Shown piece by piece: positions 17,274 to 25,758 of a DNA stretch of 64,000 nucleotides. Under the pieces are notes generated by a model. That model saw only the letters and a program-made list of their open reading frames with translations, was not told the origin of the DNA and did not search any database. The translations under genes and the position numbers were made by a program. How positions within the stretch are numbered: position 1 is the stretch's first letter; each line of letters begins with the position of its first letter. Source of the stretch: Prevotella sp. (GTDB lineage: Bacteria > Bacteroidota > Bacteroidia > Bacteroidales > Bacteroidaceae); contig JAFZBK010000059.1 of the NCBI GenBank assembly GCA_017561825.1, forward strand, positions 1-64,000, read 5' to 3'.

Positions 17274-19094
17274 ATGTGTGGAATCGTAGGAATCTTCCAG
17301 GTAAAGGAACAGACTGCCGAACTGCGGCAGAAGGCATTACGTATGAGTCAGAAAATCCGTCACCGTGGACCCGATTGGAGTGGTATCTACTGTGGCGGCA
17401 GTGCTATCTTAGCGCACGAACGACTGAGTATTGTGGATCCTGAAAGTGGCGGACAGCCCTTGTATGCGCCCGACCGCAAACAGGTGTTGGCCGTGAATGG
17501 CGAAATCTATAATCATCAGGATATCCGCAGGAGATATGCCGGGAAGTACGATTTCCAGACAGGTAGCGACTGTGAAGTGATTCTTGCACTCTATAGAGAG
17601 TTGACACACCCCCAACCCCTCCCTGAGAGGGAGGGGAGTGATTACTCTCAAGCCACCGATTCTGCGCAGGCACTCCATTTAAATATTCCCCTCCCTCTCA
17701 GGGAGGGGCAAGGGGTGGGTCGCCTATTGGAACAGCTCAGCGGCATCTTCGCCTTCGCCCTCTATGACCAAGAGCGGGATGCGTTTCTGATTGCCCGTGA
17801 TCCCATCGGCGTGATTCCTCTCTATATAGGATATGATCACGATGGCATGATCTATGTGGCCTCAGAGCTGAAGGCTCTTGAAGGACAGTGTGACTACTAC
17901 GAACCCTTCCCTCCGGGTCATTACCTCTGGAGTGGAGATCTCACTTCTGACCTCTCACCTCTAACATCTATTAAAAGGTATTACACCCGTGATTGGTTCG
18001 ATTATAGTGCAGTAAAGGATAACCCTGCCAGTGTGGAGGCTATCCATGATGCGCTTACCGATGCGGTTAAACGACAGTTGATGAGTGATGTGCCCTATGG
18101 TGTGCTGCTTTCTGGAGGACTGGATTCCTCTGTCATCTCAGCCATTGCCGAGAAGTTCAGCGAGCATCGTATCGAGGACAACTCACAATCACGTGCCTAC
18201 TGGCCCCGTCTGCACTCCTTTGCTGTGGGTTTGAAGGGTGCGCCCGATCTCGCAAAGGCTAAGATGGTGGCTGATCATATCGGTACTGTCCACCACGAGA
18301 TCAACTATACCATCCAGGAAGGACTCGATGCCATCCGTGATGTGATCTATTTCATCGAGACCTACGATGTTACTACCGTTCGTGCCTCTACACCGATGTA
18401 CCTGCTGGCCCGCGTCATCAAGTCGATGGGTATCAAGATGGTGCTCAGCGGTGAGGGTGCTGATGAGATTTTCGGCGGTTACCTCTATTTCCATAAGGCC
18501 CCCAATGCGCAGGCCTTCCATGAGGAGACCGTCCGCAAACTCTCCAAGCTCTACTTATACGACTGTCTTCGTGCCAACAAGAGTCTGAGTGCGTGGGGTG
18601 TTGAAGGACGCGTGCCCTTCCTCGACAAGGAGTTCCTGGATGTGGCCATGCGCACCAATCCCGAGGCTAAGATGTGCGGTAAGAAGAAATCGGGTGAACC
18701 CGGTTTCGAAATCGAGAAGAAGATTGTCCGCGAGGCCTTTGCCGACATGCTGCCCGAAGAGGTGGCTTGGCGACAGAAGGAGCAGTTCAGTGATGGAGTA
18801 GGGTATTCATGGATCGACACGCTCAAGCAGATCACCTCCGAGGCTGTCAGCGATGAGCAGATGGCTCATGCTGCCGAGCGCTTCCCCATCAACCCGCCAA
18901 GAAACAAGGAAGAGTACTACTATCGTTCTATCTTTGCCGAGCATTTCCCCAGCGACTCCGCAGCTCGCAGTGTTCCCAGCGAGGCCTCCGTGGCCTGCTC
19001 AACCGCCATCGCCCTCGAGTGGGATGCCGCCTTCAAGAACATGAACGAGCCCAGCGGTCGTGCTGTCAAAGGGGTACACGAGCAAGCGTACTAA
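17274..19094 (+). CDS. asnB: Asparagine synthase, glutamine-hydrolysing
   Basis: The protein (606 residues) begins MCGIVGIF, so Cys2 becomes the N-terminal nucleophile. RHRGPDWSG and VNGEIYNHQ belong to the glutaminase domain, and the synthetase P-loop is GVLLSGGLDSSVISA. The C-terminus SVACSTAIALEWDAAFKNMN matches E. coli AsnB. It is about 50 residues longer than E. coli AsnB (554). The excess maps to three repeat-derived segments: residues about 110-127 (THPQPLPEREGSDYSQ), 137-149 (IPLPLREGQGVG) and about 222-233 (LTSDLSPLTS). All sit in or next to loops of the glutaminase half or the domain linker. Confidence 0.96.
   Translation: MCGIVGIFQVKEQTAELRQKALRMSQKIRHRGPDWSGIYCGGSAILAHERLSIVDPESGGQPLYAPDRKQVLAVNGEIYNHQDIRRRYAGKYDFQTGSDCEVILALYRELTHPQPLPEREGSDYSQATDSAQALHLNIPLPLREGQGVGRLLEQLSGIFAFALYDQERDAFLIARDPIGVIPLYIGYDHDGMIYVASELKALEGQCDYYEPFPPGHYLWSGDLTSDLSPLTSIKRYYTRDWFDYSAVKDNPASVEAIHDALTDAVKRQLMSDVPYGVLLSGGLDSSVISAIAEKFSEHRIEDNSQSRAYWPRLHSFAVGLKGAPDLAKAKMVADHIGTVHHEINYTIQEGLDAIRDVIYFIETYDVTTVRASTPMYLLARVIKSMGIKMVLSGEGADEIFGGYLYFHKAPNAQAFHEETVRKLSKLYLYDCLRANKSLSAWGVEGRVPFLDKEFLDVAMRTNPEAKMCGKKKSGEPGFEIEKKIVREAFADMLPEEVAWRQKEQFSDGVGYSWIDTLKQITSEAVSDEQMAHAAERFPINPPRNKEEYYYRSIFAEHFPSDSAARSVPSEASVACSTAIALEWDAAFKNMNEPSGRAVKGVHEQAY
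17603..17654. repeat. G-rich palindromic element in asnB (first)
   Basis: CACACCCCCAACCCCTCCCT is the left half. It is followed by GAG, AGGGAGGGG and the tail AGTGATTACTCTCAAGCC shared with gltB copy B. It has the opposite orientation to the second asnB copy 30 bp away. Confidence 0.88.
17684..17722. repeat. G-rich palindromic element in asnB (second)
   Basis: TCCCCTCCCT, loop CTC, AGGGAGGGG, CAAGGGGTGGGTCG. It encodes IPLPLREGQGVGR immediately before LLEQLSGIFAFALYD. Confidence 0.88.
17939..17972. repeat. CTCACTTCTGACCTCTCACC-type repeat in asnB
   Basis: This short pyrimidine-rich repeat is translated as LTSDLSPLTS between PPGHYLWSG and KRYY. Family members have only a few residues there. 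Confidence 0.6.
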
Positions 19095-19111
19095 ACCTTA
19101 CTTCGCCGCAC

Positions 19112-20539
19112 CTACGCATCGCGTTTCAAAGTCTCTACATACTCATCAATACGTCGCATTTCGCGGGGGATATCGATGCGCTGAGGACAATGGGGTGAAC
19201 ACTGTCCGCATTGGATGCAGTGACTGGCCTGTCGGAGTTTGGGTACGCTGCGGTCGTAGCCAATCAGGAAGGCACGACGTTGGCGGCGGTATTCCTTTTT
19301 CTCTTCCGTATCCTTTTCATCCTTCTCGGTATCAGGCATGTTCCCTTCCTTCAAGCATTTATTATAATGTACGAAGATGGCGGGGATATTGATGCCGTAA
19401 GGACAAGGCATGCAGTAGTTACACTCATTACAGGGGATGGTCTTGAGGTTATAGATATCCTCGGCAATCTCCATGAGGAAGTCGTTTTCTTCCTTGGTGA
19501 TGGGTTCCAACGGGGCATAGGTACCGATATTCTCACGCAGGTGTTCCATATAGGTCATACCACTGAGCACCGTGAGTACACCTTTGGGCGTTCCGGCATA
19601 TCGGAAGGCCCATGAGGCGACAGTATCTTCTGGTCGTTGCTTCTTCATCTTACGAACAATGGGATCGGGTACGTTTGCCAGTCGTCCACCGAGAAGCGGT
19701 TCCATGATGACGGCAGGGATACCGCGTTTCTCCAGTTCAGCATAGAGATAGGAGGCATCGGTGTTACGGTCGTTGATCTCATCCGCCCAATCCCAGTCGA
19801 GATAGTTCAGTTCTATCTGCGCAAAATCCCAATGGTATCTGCCTTCATCGTGCCAACGCAGTAGCATGTCGAAGATCTCCACGTCGCCATGATACGAGAA
19901 TCCAAGATTGTGGATGCGTCCTTTCTTCTTCTGTTCCACGAGCCAGTCAAGCACGCCATTATCCATGAATCGTGCGTTGAAAGTCTCTTCACTATCCATA
20001 TCCCTCGAGTCGCCACCTATGGCATGCAGTAGCAGGTAGTCGATCCACTCCACCTGCAGTTCCTTCAGGGAGTTCTCGAACATCTCTATGGATGCTTTCT
20101 TGCTCCATGTCTCAGGAGAGAAGTTACTGAGTTTGGTGGCAACGAAGTATTTGTCACGGGGATGACGATAAAGGGCGATGCCTGTGGCTTTTTCAGAACG
20201 GCCCTGACAATAGGCAGGAGATGTATCGAAATAGTTCACACCATGTTCGATGGCGTAATCCACCTGTTTGTTCACCATCTCTTGGTCGATGTCGGCATCA
20301 GGATTCTCTCGTCCTGCCCCACCTCCCACAACAGGGAGGCGCATCATACCATAGCCGAGGAGTGAAACCTTCTCGTTGGTATTGGGGTTTACACGATAGG
20401 TCATCTTGTCCTTGGGCGGCTCCTGACCGTTTGTGGCAGACTGTCCATTGTTGCCTTTGCAGGCGGTGAGGACGGTGGAGGATGCAACAGTGGCTCCACC
20501 GAATATCTTGATGAATTGTCTTCTTGATATCTCTTTCAT
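19112..20539 (-). CDS. Tat-exported aldo/keto reductase with C-terminal Fe-S motifs
   Basis: The 475-residue protein has a twin-arginine signal (SRRQFIKIFGG, arginines 6-7) and a lipobox-like LTAC near residue 27, so it may be a Tat-exported lipoprotein. The aldo/keto reductase barrel follows (GYGMMRLP, FDTSPAYCQGRSE, TKLSN). Two cysteine clusters come next: CNECNYCMPCPYGINIP and CIQCGQCSPHCPQRIDIP. The start at 20539 gives the Tat signal; the upstream in-frame extension has no such logic. It is the last gene of a run with tatA, tatC and a membrane Fe-S protein, which probably export or reduce it. Confidence 0.85.
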   Translation of the reverse strand: MKEISRRQFIKIFGGATVASSTVLTACKGNNGQSATNGQEPPKDKMTYRVNPNTNEKVSLLGYGMMRLPVVGGGAGRENPDADIDQEMVNKQVDYAIEHGVNYFDTSPAYCQGRSEKATGIALYRHPRDKYFVATKLSNFSPETWSKKASIEMFENSLKELQVEWIDYLLLHAIGGDSRDMDSEETFNARFMDNGVLDWLVEQKKKGRIHNLGFSYHGDVEIFDMLLRWHDEGRYHWDFAQIELNYLDWDWADEINDRNTDASYLYAELEKRGIPAVIMEPLLGGRLANVPDPIVRKMKKQRPEDTVASWAFRYAGTPKGVLTVLSGMTYMEHLRENIGTYAPLEPITKEENDFLMEIAEDIYNLKTIPCNECNYCMPCPYGINIPAIFVHYNKCLKEGNMPDTEKDEKDTEEKKEYRRQRRAFLIGYDRSVPKLRQASHCIQCGQCSPHCPQRIDIPREMRRIDEYVETLKRDA

Positions 20540-20559
20540 GACGATGGGGGTTAAATGGA

Positions 20560-22047
20560 TTATAGCAGTTTGTGCACTTCGTGACCTTCTACGTAGATGG
20601 CGCTGAAGGGACGGGCAGGACAGAGGTTCTCGCAGGCGCCGCAACCAATGCACTTGGTTTCGTTCACTGTGGGAATCATCACCGACATCTCATCATCGGG
20701 ATCGAGCTGTTCCATCTCAATGGCTCCGGTAGGACAGTGGCGTTCGCAGTTGCCACATTCCACGCCATCAGTAACGGGAATACAGTTTTTCTTGATCCAT
20801 ACGGCATGTCCGATCTGTGTGCTCGACTTCTCCTCAGCTGTAATCGGCTTGATAGCTCCAGCCGGACAAACCTGAGAACAACGGTTACATTCGGGTCGGC
20901 AGTAGCCCCGCTCATAGCTCATCATGGGCTGCATTAAGGTGAGCAGTCCTGTTGACGGGCGCAGCACCTGGTTCGGACAGGCAGAAACGCAGAGCTGACA
21001 GGCCGTACAGTGCTGATACATGTTCTTTGCAGAAAGGGATCCCGGTGGGGTGATAGGAGTGGTGCGCTGTGGCGCTTTCTTCTCTTCGATAGCAGCCAGA
21101 CCACCATCCACCTTCTTTTTCTCCTGTGCCAGAGCAGCGGTAGTCGTGGCAAGGACTGCTCCTACCACAAAGGCACGACGACCTTCGTCCACTTCCTTTC
21201 CTTCTGCATCCTTCTGATGCTTCTTGTGCAAGCTGGGACGGTCGTATTTCAAAGCACCGAACTTACATGATTCGATACAGTTGCCGCAGACCACACAACG
21301 ACTGTGATCCACGGTATGGTTTTTATAGTCGATACAGGATGCCTTGCAGTTCTTGGAACACAGACTGCAGTTCTTGCATTTCTCCTCGTCGAAGTGGATC
21401 TTCAGGAACGAGAAACGAGCGAAGAAACTCAGGATGGTACCTACCGGACAGATGGTGTTGCAATAGGTACGTCCGCCCCGCCAGGCCAGGAAGGCTATGA
21501 TAACGAAGGTAACTGCCGCGATGATCAATGTAGGCATGCTCTTGATCCAGATATCCACATGGTAGAAGGCATAACTGTTGAAATGCTCGGCGATGGAAGC
21601 CAGCACATTGTTCCCCGCTTCATATATAGGCTTAAGCAGGTTCACCACGATACGCCCATAGGAACTGTAGGGTGCCAAGAGTGCCACAAAGGAGCCGATA
21701 CCAGCCAGCAAGGCGATGATAAACACAACAAGAATGGGGTAGCGCAACCATTTCTTCTCAGCTGAATACGTGAAACGGTTCTTCTTCCGCTTGCCGTGAA
21801 TCCATGAGATCACGTCCTGCATGATACCCAGCGGACAGATGACCGAGCAGTAGATGCGTCCGAATACCAGTGTAAGGAGAACCAGTGCAACCACCACGCC
21901 GACGTTCAAGGCGAGAATGGCGGGCAGGAACTGGATCTTTGCCATCCATCCGAGATAGTGATGGAGGGTGCCAGAGATGTCGAGCAACAGTAGCGTAATG
22001 AGAATGAATAGCAGTGTTGCGAGCGTAAGGCGGATCTTTCTTAACAT
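20560..22047 (-). CDS. Membrane Fe-S protein with internal twin-arginine segment (NapH/NapG-like fusion)
   Basis: The 495-residue protein has about four to six membrane helices in residues 5-210, with paired YCSVICPLG and YCNTICPVG motifs as in NapH/CcoG-type proteins. Two ferredoxin clusters follow (CKNCSLCSKNC about 224-234; CVVCGNCIESC about 251-261). Residues 289-307 read GRRAFVVGAVLATTTAALA, a Tat-type signal in mid-protein. Then come four more cysteine clusters (near 347, 383, 431 and 466). It looks like a NapH-type half joined to a NapG-type half. tatC lies 20 bp upstream. The electron donor and acceptor are unknown; the adjacent aldo/keto reductase is a plausible partner. Confidence 0.85.
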   Translation of the reverse strand: MLRKIRLTLATLLFILITLLLLDISGTLHHYLGWMAKIQFLPAILALNVGVVVALVLLTLVFGRIYCSVICPLGIMQDVISWIHGKRKKNRFTYSAEKKWLRYPILVVFIIALLAGIGSFVALLAPYSSYGRIVVNLLKPIYEAGNNVLASIAEHFNSYAFYHVDIWIKSMPTLIIAAVTFVIIAFLAWRGGRTYCNTICPVGTILSFFARFSFLKIHFDEEKCKNCSLCSKNCKASCIDYKNHTVDHSRCVVCGNCIESCKFGALKYDRPSLHKKHQKDAEGKEVDEGRRAFVVGAVLATTTAALAQEKKKVDGGLAAIEEKKAPQRTTPITPPGSLSAKNMYQHCTACQLCVSACPNQVLRPSTGLLTLMQPMMSYERGYCRPECNRCSQVCPAGAIKPITAEEKSSTQIGHAVWIKKNCIPVTDGVECGNCERHCPTGAIEMEQLDPDDEMSVMIPTVNETKCIGCGACENLCPARPFSAIYVEGHEVHKLL

Positions 22048-22066
22048 AATGTTTTTTCTTATTAAG

Positions 22067-22813
22067 TTATTGAGAATAGCGTACAAGCAGGATGCTCACT
22101 TCATAGAGGAGCCAGATAGGCAGCGATACGATGACGAGCGTCATAATGTCGGCGGTAGGCGTGATGATGGCGGCGATGATCAGAATCGCTACGATAGCAT
22201 GGCGCCTATACTTTGTCATCCATGATGACTTGAGCATGCCCGCCTTGGCCAGTAGCCATGAAACGACAGGTATCTCGAAGATGATTCCGAAAACCAGACT
22301 CATCATGAGCAGCGTATCGATATAGCTCGTGATGGTGAGCATGGTCATCACCTCTTCACTAACCTTATAGGTTCCGAGGAATCGTACCGTTAACGGGAAG
22401 ATGAGGAAGAAGTTTATTACCACTCCAACGAGAAACATGACATAGGCAGCAACGGTAATCCTTACGGAGTGACGTCTTTCGTTTTCGTAGAGGGCAGGAG
22501 AAACGAACCTGAACAGTGTATATATTATATAAGGTGAGGCAACCAGAATGCCTGCCATGAGAGCCACCTTCATGTGGATCATGAACTGTTCCGTGAGCCC
22601 GGTGTTAACCAGTTGGATAGAGAACGGCTCGATGCCCAATAGTCGGTAGGTGATGAAGTTACTGTCCTTTGGTGCGAGCACGATGTCGAAGAGCCAGTCT
22701 TTCAGGAAGAAAGCAACGATACCCATCACGACAGCCGCCACAATCATCCGGATGATGCTGCTTCGCAACACGTCGAGATGATCCCAGAAGTTCAGGCTCC
22801 CATCATCACTCAT
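22067..22813 (-). CDS. tatC: Sec-independent translocase subunit TatC
   Basis: TatC binds twin-arginine signals in the inner membrane. The 248-residue sequence has six hydrophobic segments, the N-terminal [15 protein letters not shown], and the later FGIIFEIPV segment typical of the family. It overlaps tatA by 8 bp and precedes two genes with Tat-type signals. Confidence 0.95.
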   Translation of the reverse strand: MSDDGSLNFWDHLDVLRSSIIRMIVAAVVMGIVAFFLKDWLFDIVLAPKDSNFITYRLLGIEPFSIQLVNTGLTEQFMIHMKVALMAGILVASPYIIYTLFRFVSPALYENERRHSVRITVAAYVMFLVGVVINFFLIFPLTVRFLGTYKVSEEVMTMLTITSYIDTLLMMSLVFGIIFEIPVVSWLLAKAGMLKSSWMTKYRRHAIVAILIIAAIITPTADIMTLVIVSLPIWLLYEVSILLVRYSQ

Positions 22814-22970
22814 CCTTTTTCGCAGGTTCGTCGTCTTTCCCGTTCAAACCGTCTTTGAAGCTTTTCATGCCCTTTCCGAGTCCTTTCATCAACTCAGGAA
22901 TCTTCTTACCGCCGAAAAGCAGCAGGACAACGAGGGCAATCAGTAGTATTTCTCCAGTTCCAATATTCAT
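22806..22970 (-). CDS. tatA: Twin-arginine translocase subunit TatA/E
   Basis: This short gene encodes 54 residues: [20 protein letters not shown], then [21 protein letters not shown]. That gives one membrane helix, the FGGKKIPE hinge and an amphipathic helix, the classic TatA layout. No separate tatB is nearby, so a TatAC-type system is likely. It is translationally coupled to tatC. Confidence 0.93.
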   Translation of the reverse strand: MNIGTGEILLIALVVLLLFGGKKIPELMKGLGKGMKSFKDGLNGKDDEPAKKDE

Positions 22971-22985
22971 AACGTTAGCTATTTG

Positions 22986-24065
22986 TTATTTTTTGATCAT
23001 TTCCGTACTTATCGTTTCCACATGACCTGTAGTAGGGTCATATACCAGACTGGTCAGCAGTTTCTTGTTGAACAGTTCATTGTCCATCGGGGCAGTGATA
23101 CCGAACTGAGCGGCATACACCTCGTATTCAGCCAACTGACTCTCGCTGCGATAGAGGGTAGTCTTGATCTTTCCTGGCAGGTTGGCATAGATGCCGGCAT
23201 CATCTTTCCCCTTCTTGTCAGATGTATCGATGGCTGTATTCTCTACCTGCTTGTGCAGGTCCTCTATACTGATATAATAGGGTTCTCCCGACAGATCATC
23301 AGCATCCACCAAACCGAACTTCTTGGAGAAACGGAAGAGCACCTGCTTGTCAACCGCTTTGCTTGGAATGAAGGTGATGGTTGCTTCCGTGGTATCTTTC
23401 TCGGTTACCCCCTCGAACATCTGCAGCAGTGCAGCCTCCTGGGTGTTCAGGTTGTTGAGCATGATGCGCATCTGTTCACCGTCTTTCGGCATGAAGTCGG
23501 CCTGTCCTTTGTTCAGCTGACTCTTGCTCTCACGGATATCATAAATCTCTTGGGCAATCAGTTCCGCCATCTTCGCGCTGCTTCCCGCTGCCAGAATCTC
23601 CTGACTCATATAGTCGCGTGGATTCAATGGTAGTGGTTTGGGGGCTGAAATGAAGGGAATAGGCTTCTCCATCCTCTTGGGTTCTGCGTTCACAGCCAGG
23701 AGAATTCCACTGTTCTCATCCACCTTCATGCTATTGATGGAATGCTTGGCATCGATCTTCGGCGTGAAGCGCTTGGCAGTGTCAGCCACACCTACGCTGG
23801 TCATCTGAATCTTCAGGATCCGATAGGATGTAGTGGGTTTTGTTGCCACATCATCTTTTTTGAGGAACCGTCCTGCATACATACTCAGCTCTCCTGGCTG
23901 GGTGGTGACCCGCTCGATGAGAAGGGTGTAATTGAGGGCAGTTTTCGGCAGGTAGTATGAAGTGCCTTCCACAGCATCCTGTGCCCAGACACTTGATGAG
24001 AGACAAGGGAGCAGGAAGAGAAGTCCTATTCTTCTTGTCACATTCTTTATTTTCATCCTTTTCAT
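22986..24065 (-). CDS. DUF4831-like exported protein
   Basis: The 359-residue protein has a signal peptide (LLFLLPCLSSSVWAQ) and then a soluble domain beginning EGTSYYLPKTALNYTLLIER, which fits the Bacteroidales DUF4831 family. No catalytic motif is recognisable. It lies between nnr (9 bp upstream) and tatA (15 bp downstream), suggesting one transcript. Its role is unknown. Start could also be at 24056. Confidence 0.75.
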   Translation of the reverse strand: MKRMKIKNVTRRIGLLFLLPCLSSSVWAQDAVEGTSYYLPKTALNYTLLIERVTTQPGELSMYAGRFLKKDDVATKPTTSYRILKIQMTSVGVADTAKRFTPKIDAKHSINSMKVDENSGILLAVNAEPKRMEKPIPFISAPKPLPLNPRDYMSQEILAAGSSAKMAELIAQEIYDIRESKSQLNKGQADFMPKDGEQMRIMLNNLNTQEAALLQMFEGVTEKDTTEATITFIPSKAVDKQVLFRFSKKFGLVDADDLSGEPYYISIEDLHKQVENTAIDTSDKKGKDDAGIYANLPGKIKTTLYRSESQLAEYEVYAAQFGITAPMDNELFNKKLLTSLVYDPTTGHVETISTEMIKK

Positions 24066-24074
24066 TTTTGTTTT

Positions 24075-25592
24075 TTAGTCGTTAATTCGTAAAAAAGCCT
24101 TGGGCAGACAATTGATGATATCCCCAGCTGTCATACTCTCCTGTCCCAACTCCTTGGCGGCGATATCACCAGCCAGTCCATGCAGGTACATACCCGTCAT
24201 GCAAGCATCTTCATGGTTGTAGCCTCGGGCCAGAAGACCCGTAATGATTCCTGCCAGCACATCCCCGCTACCAGCTGTGGCCATACCTGCGTTTCCAGTG
24301 CTGTTAAACACCACATGTCCGTTGGGCATGCAGAGGGCGGAATAGTGTCCTTTCAAGATGATGTATGCCTGAAGGTGCTCTGCCAGGTCACGCGCTTTCG
24401 ACAGACGTTCGAAGGAATCGGCACAGCTGGCTCCATTCAGACGGTCGAACTCTTTAGGATGCGGCGTCATAATCATGTTCTTGGGTAGCTGTTGCAACCA
24501 GGCACGATGGTTAGCTAAGATATTCAGGGCATCCGCATCGAGAACGGTAGGACAATGCGAGCGGCGGATCTGTGAGATCAGTGCTATCGCGGTGTTCTCC
24601 TGTTGACGCAGTCCAGGACCAATGCATACGGCATCGATATCTTCTGTGTCAACCGTGTCGCTGAAATACAACTCGTCGCGGTCGATATCCATCACAGCTT
24701 CAGGAATGCTGATCTGCAGGATGTCGTTGTTGCGTCGAGGAGTATGTACAATCGCCTTTCCTACCCCTGAGCGAAGACAAGCCTTGGTGGCGAGGATAGC
24801 AGCCCCGGCCATTCCATAACTACCTGCGATGATCAGTGCCGTACCCATGTCGCCTTTGTGGGCAAACGCATTCCGATGAAGCATACGGGAACGGATATCG
24901 TTCTCGTCAAGCACGGTATATTGCGCTTCAATCTTTTTCATGCCCTCCTTGCTCAAACGGATGTCGAGCACACGCAGCTTTCCGATAAACTGCTGGTTCT
25001 CGGCAAAGAGGAAGGCGAGTTTCTTCTGTTGAAGGGTCAGCGTAACGTCAGCTTTGATGATATTAGCCCTGACATTGTAGGTGTTATCTTCGGTCATCAG
25101 TCCTGAGGGGACGTCAATGCTGACTATCTCTGCAGGCGACTGATTGATGTATTTCACCAGTGAGGAGAATCCACCTGCCAAGGGTTTGTTAAGACCGGAG
25201 CCGAAAAGACCATCAACAACCAATGTTGAGGCCGTAAGCTGAGGCGGGTCGAACTCGTCTCTCACCTCAAAGAAATCCTTGATCTTCCGACAGTCAATCA
25301 CCCGCTGACGGTTAATGGTGCAGTCCTCCGAGAGTTTCCCGTTGATATTGAAGAGATAGACACTCACCTGATAGCCCTGTTCTGCGAGTAGTCGTGCCAC
25401 AGCTAGCGCATCACCTCCGTTGTTTCCTGGTCCGGCGAACACCACAACGGGCTTCTCGGCCGACCATGTGTCGGTGATGGCGCGTGTCAGAACCTTGGCA
25501 GCCCGTTCCATCAAGTCGATGGAACGAATCGGCTCATGCTCGATCGTATAGTGGTCGAGTTCATGAATCTGGGCACTTGTGAATATTTTCAT
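24075..25592 (-). CDS. nnr: Bifunctional NAD(P)H-hydrate epimerase / dehydratase
   Basis: It repairs hydrated NADH and NADPH. The N-terminal YjeF-type epimerase domain (about residues 1-215) contains VVFAGPGNNGGDALAVARLL. The C-terminal YjeF_C kinase-like domain contains VCIGPGLRQ, VLDADALNIL, MTPHPKEFDRL and GNAGMATAGSGDVLAGIITG. Length 505 is normal for the fused form. Start at 25592 (MKIFTSAQIHELDHYTI) follows a minus-strand -7 box, TATTTTTG at 25598-25605, so an almost leaderless transcript is possible unless another promoter is used. Confidence 0.95.
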   Translation of the reverse strand: MKIFTSAQIHELDHYTIEHEPIRSIDLMERAAKVLTRAITDTWSAEKPVVVFAGPGNNGGDALAVARLLAEQGYQVSVYLFNINGKLSEDCTINRQRVIDCRKIKDFFEVRDEFDPPQLTASTLVVDGLFGSGLNKPLAGGFSSLVKYINQSPAEIVSIDVPSGLMTEDNTYNVRANIIKADVTLTLQQKKLAFLFAENQQFIGKLRVLDIRLSKEGMKKIEAQYTVLDENDIRSRMLHRNAFAHKGDMGTALIIAGSYGMAGAAILATKACLRSGVGKAIVHTPRRNNDILQISIPEAVMDIDRDELYFSDTVDTEDIDAVCIGPGLRQQENTAIALISQIRRSHCPTVLDADALNILANHRAWLQQLPKNMIMTPHPKEFDRLNGASCADSFERLSKARDLAEHLQAYIILKGHYSALCMPNGHVVFNSTGNAGMATAGSGDVLAGIITGLLARGYNHEDACMTGMYLHGLAGDIAAKELGQESMTAGDIINCLPKAFLRIND

Positions 25593-25722
25593 CCCTGCAA
25601 AAATACAAAATAAATAGTAATATGCGTTCATGAATGCCCATTTTTTTCATTTTTTGTTACTTAAATACTTATATTTACTCCTAATAAAGAATAAAATGAG
25701 TGCAAAGTTGCCAAAGAATGAT

Positions 25723-25730
25723 TACTTTTG
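25723..25730 (+). promoter_or_regulatory. -7 box for the 25759 gene
   Basis: TACTTTTG matches TAnnTTTG, 28 nt before the ATG. No convincing -33 box is seen. Confidence 0.5.
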
Positions 25731-25758
25731 TGCACGTTAAACCAATAATGAATGTCAT

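Noticed and set aside
20310-20340. CCACCTCCC-ACAACA-GGGAGGCG in the aldo/keto reductase gene as another palindromic element
   Set aside because: It lacks the G-rich tail and the usual flanks. It may be an eroded copy or chance.
22067-22970. A missing tatB as evidence of a broken Tat system
   Set aside because: TatAC-only systems are common, so absence of tatB is not a defect.
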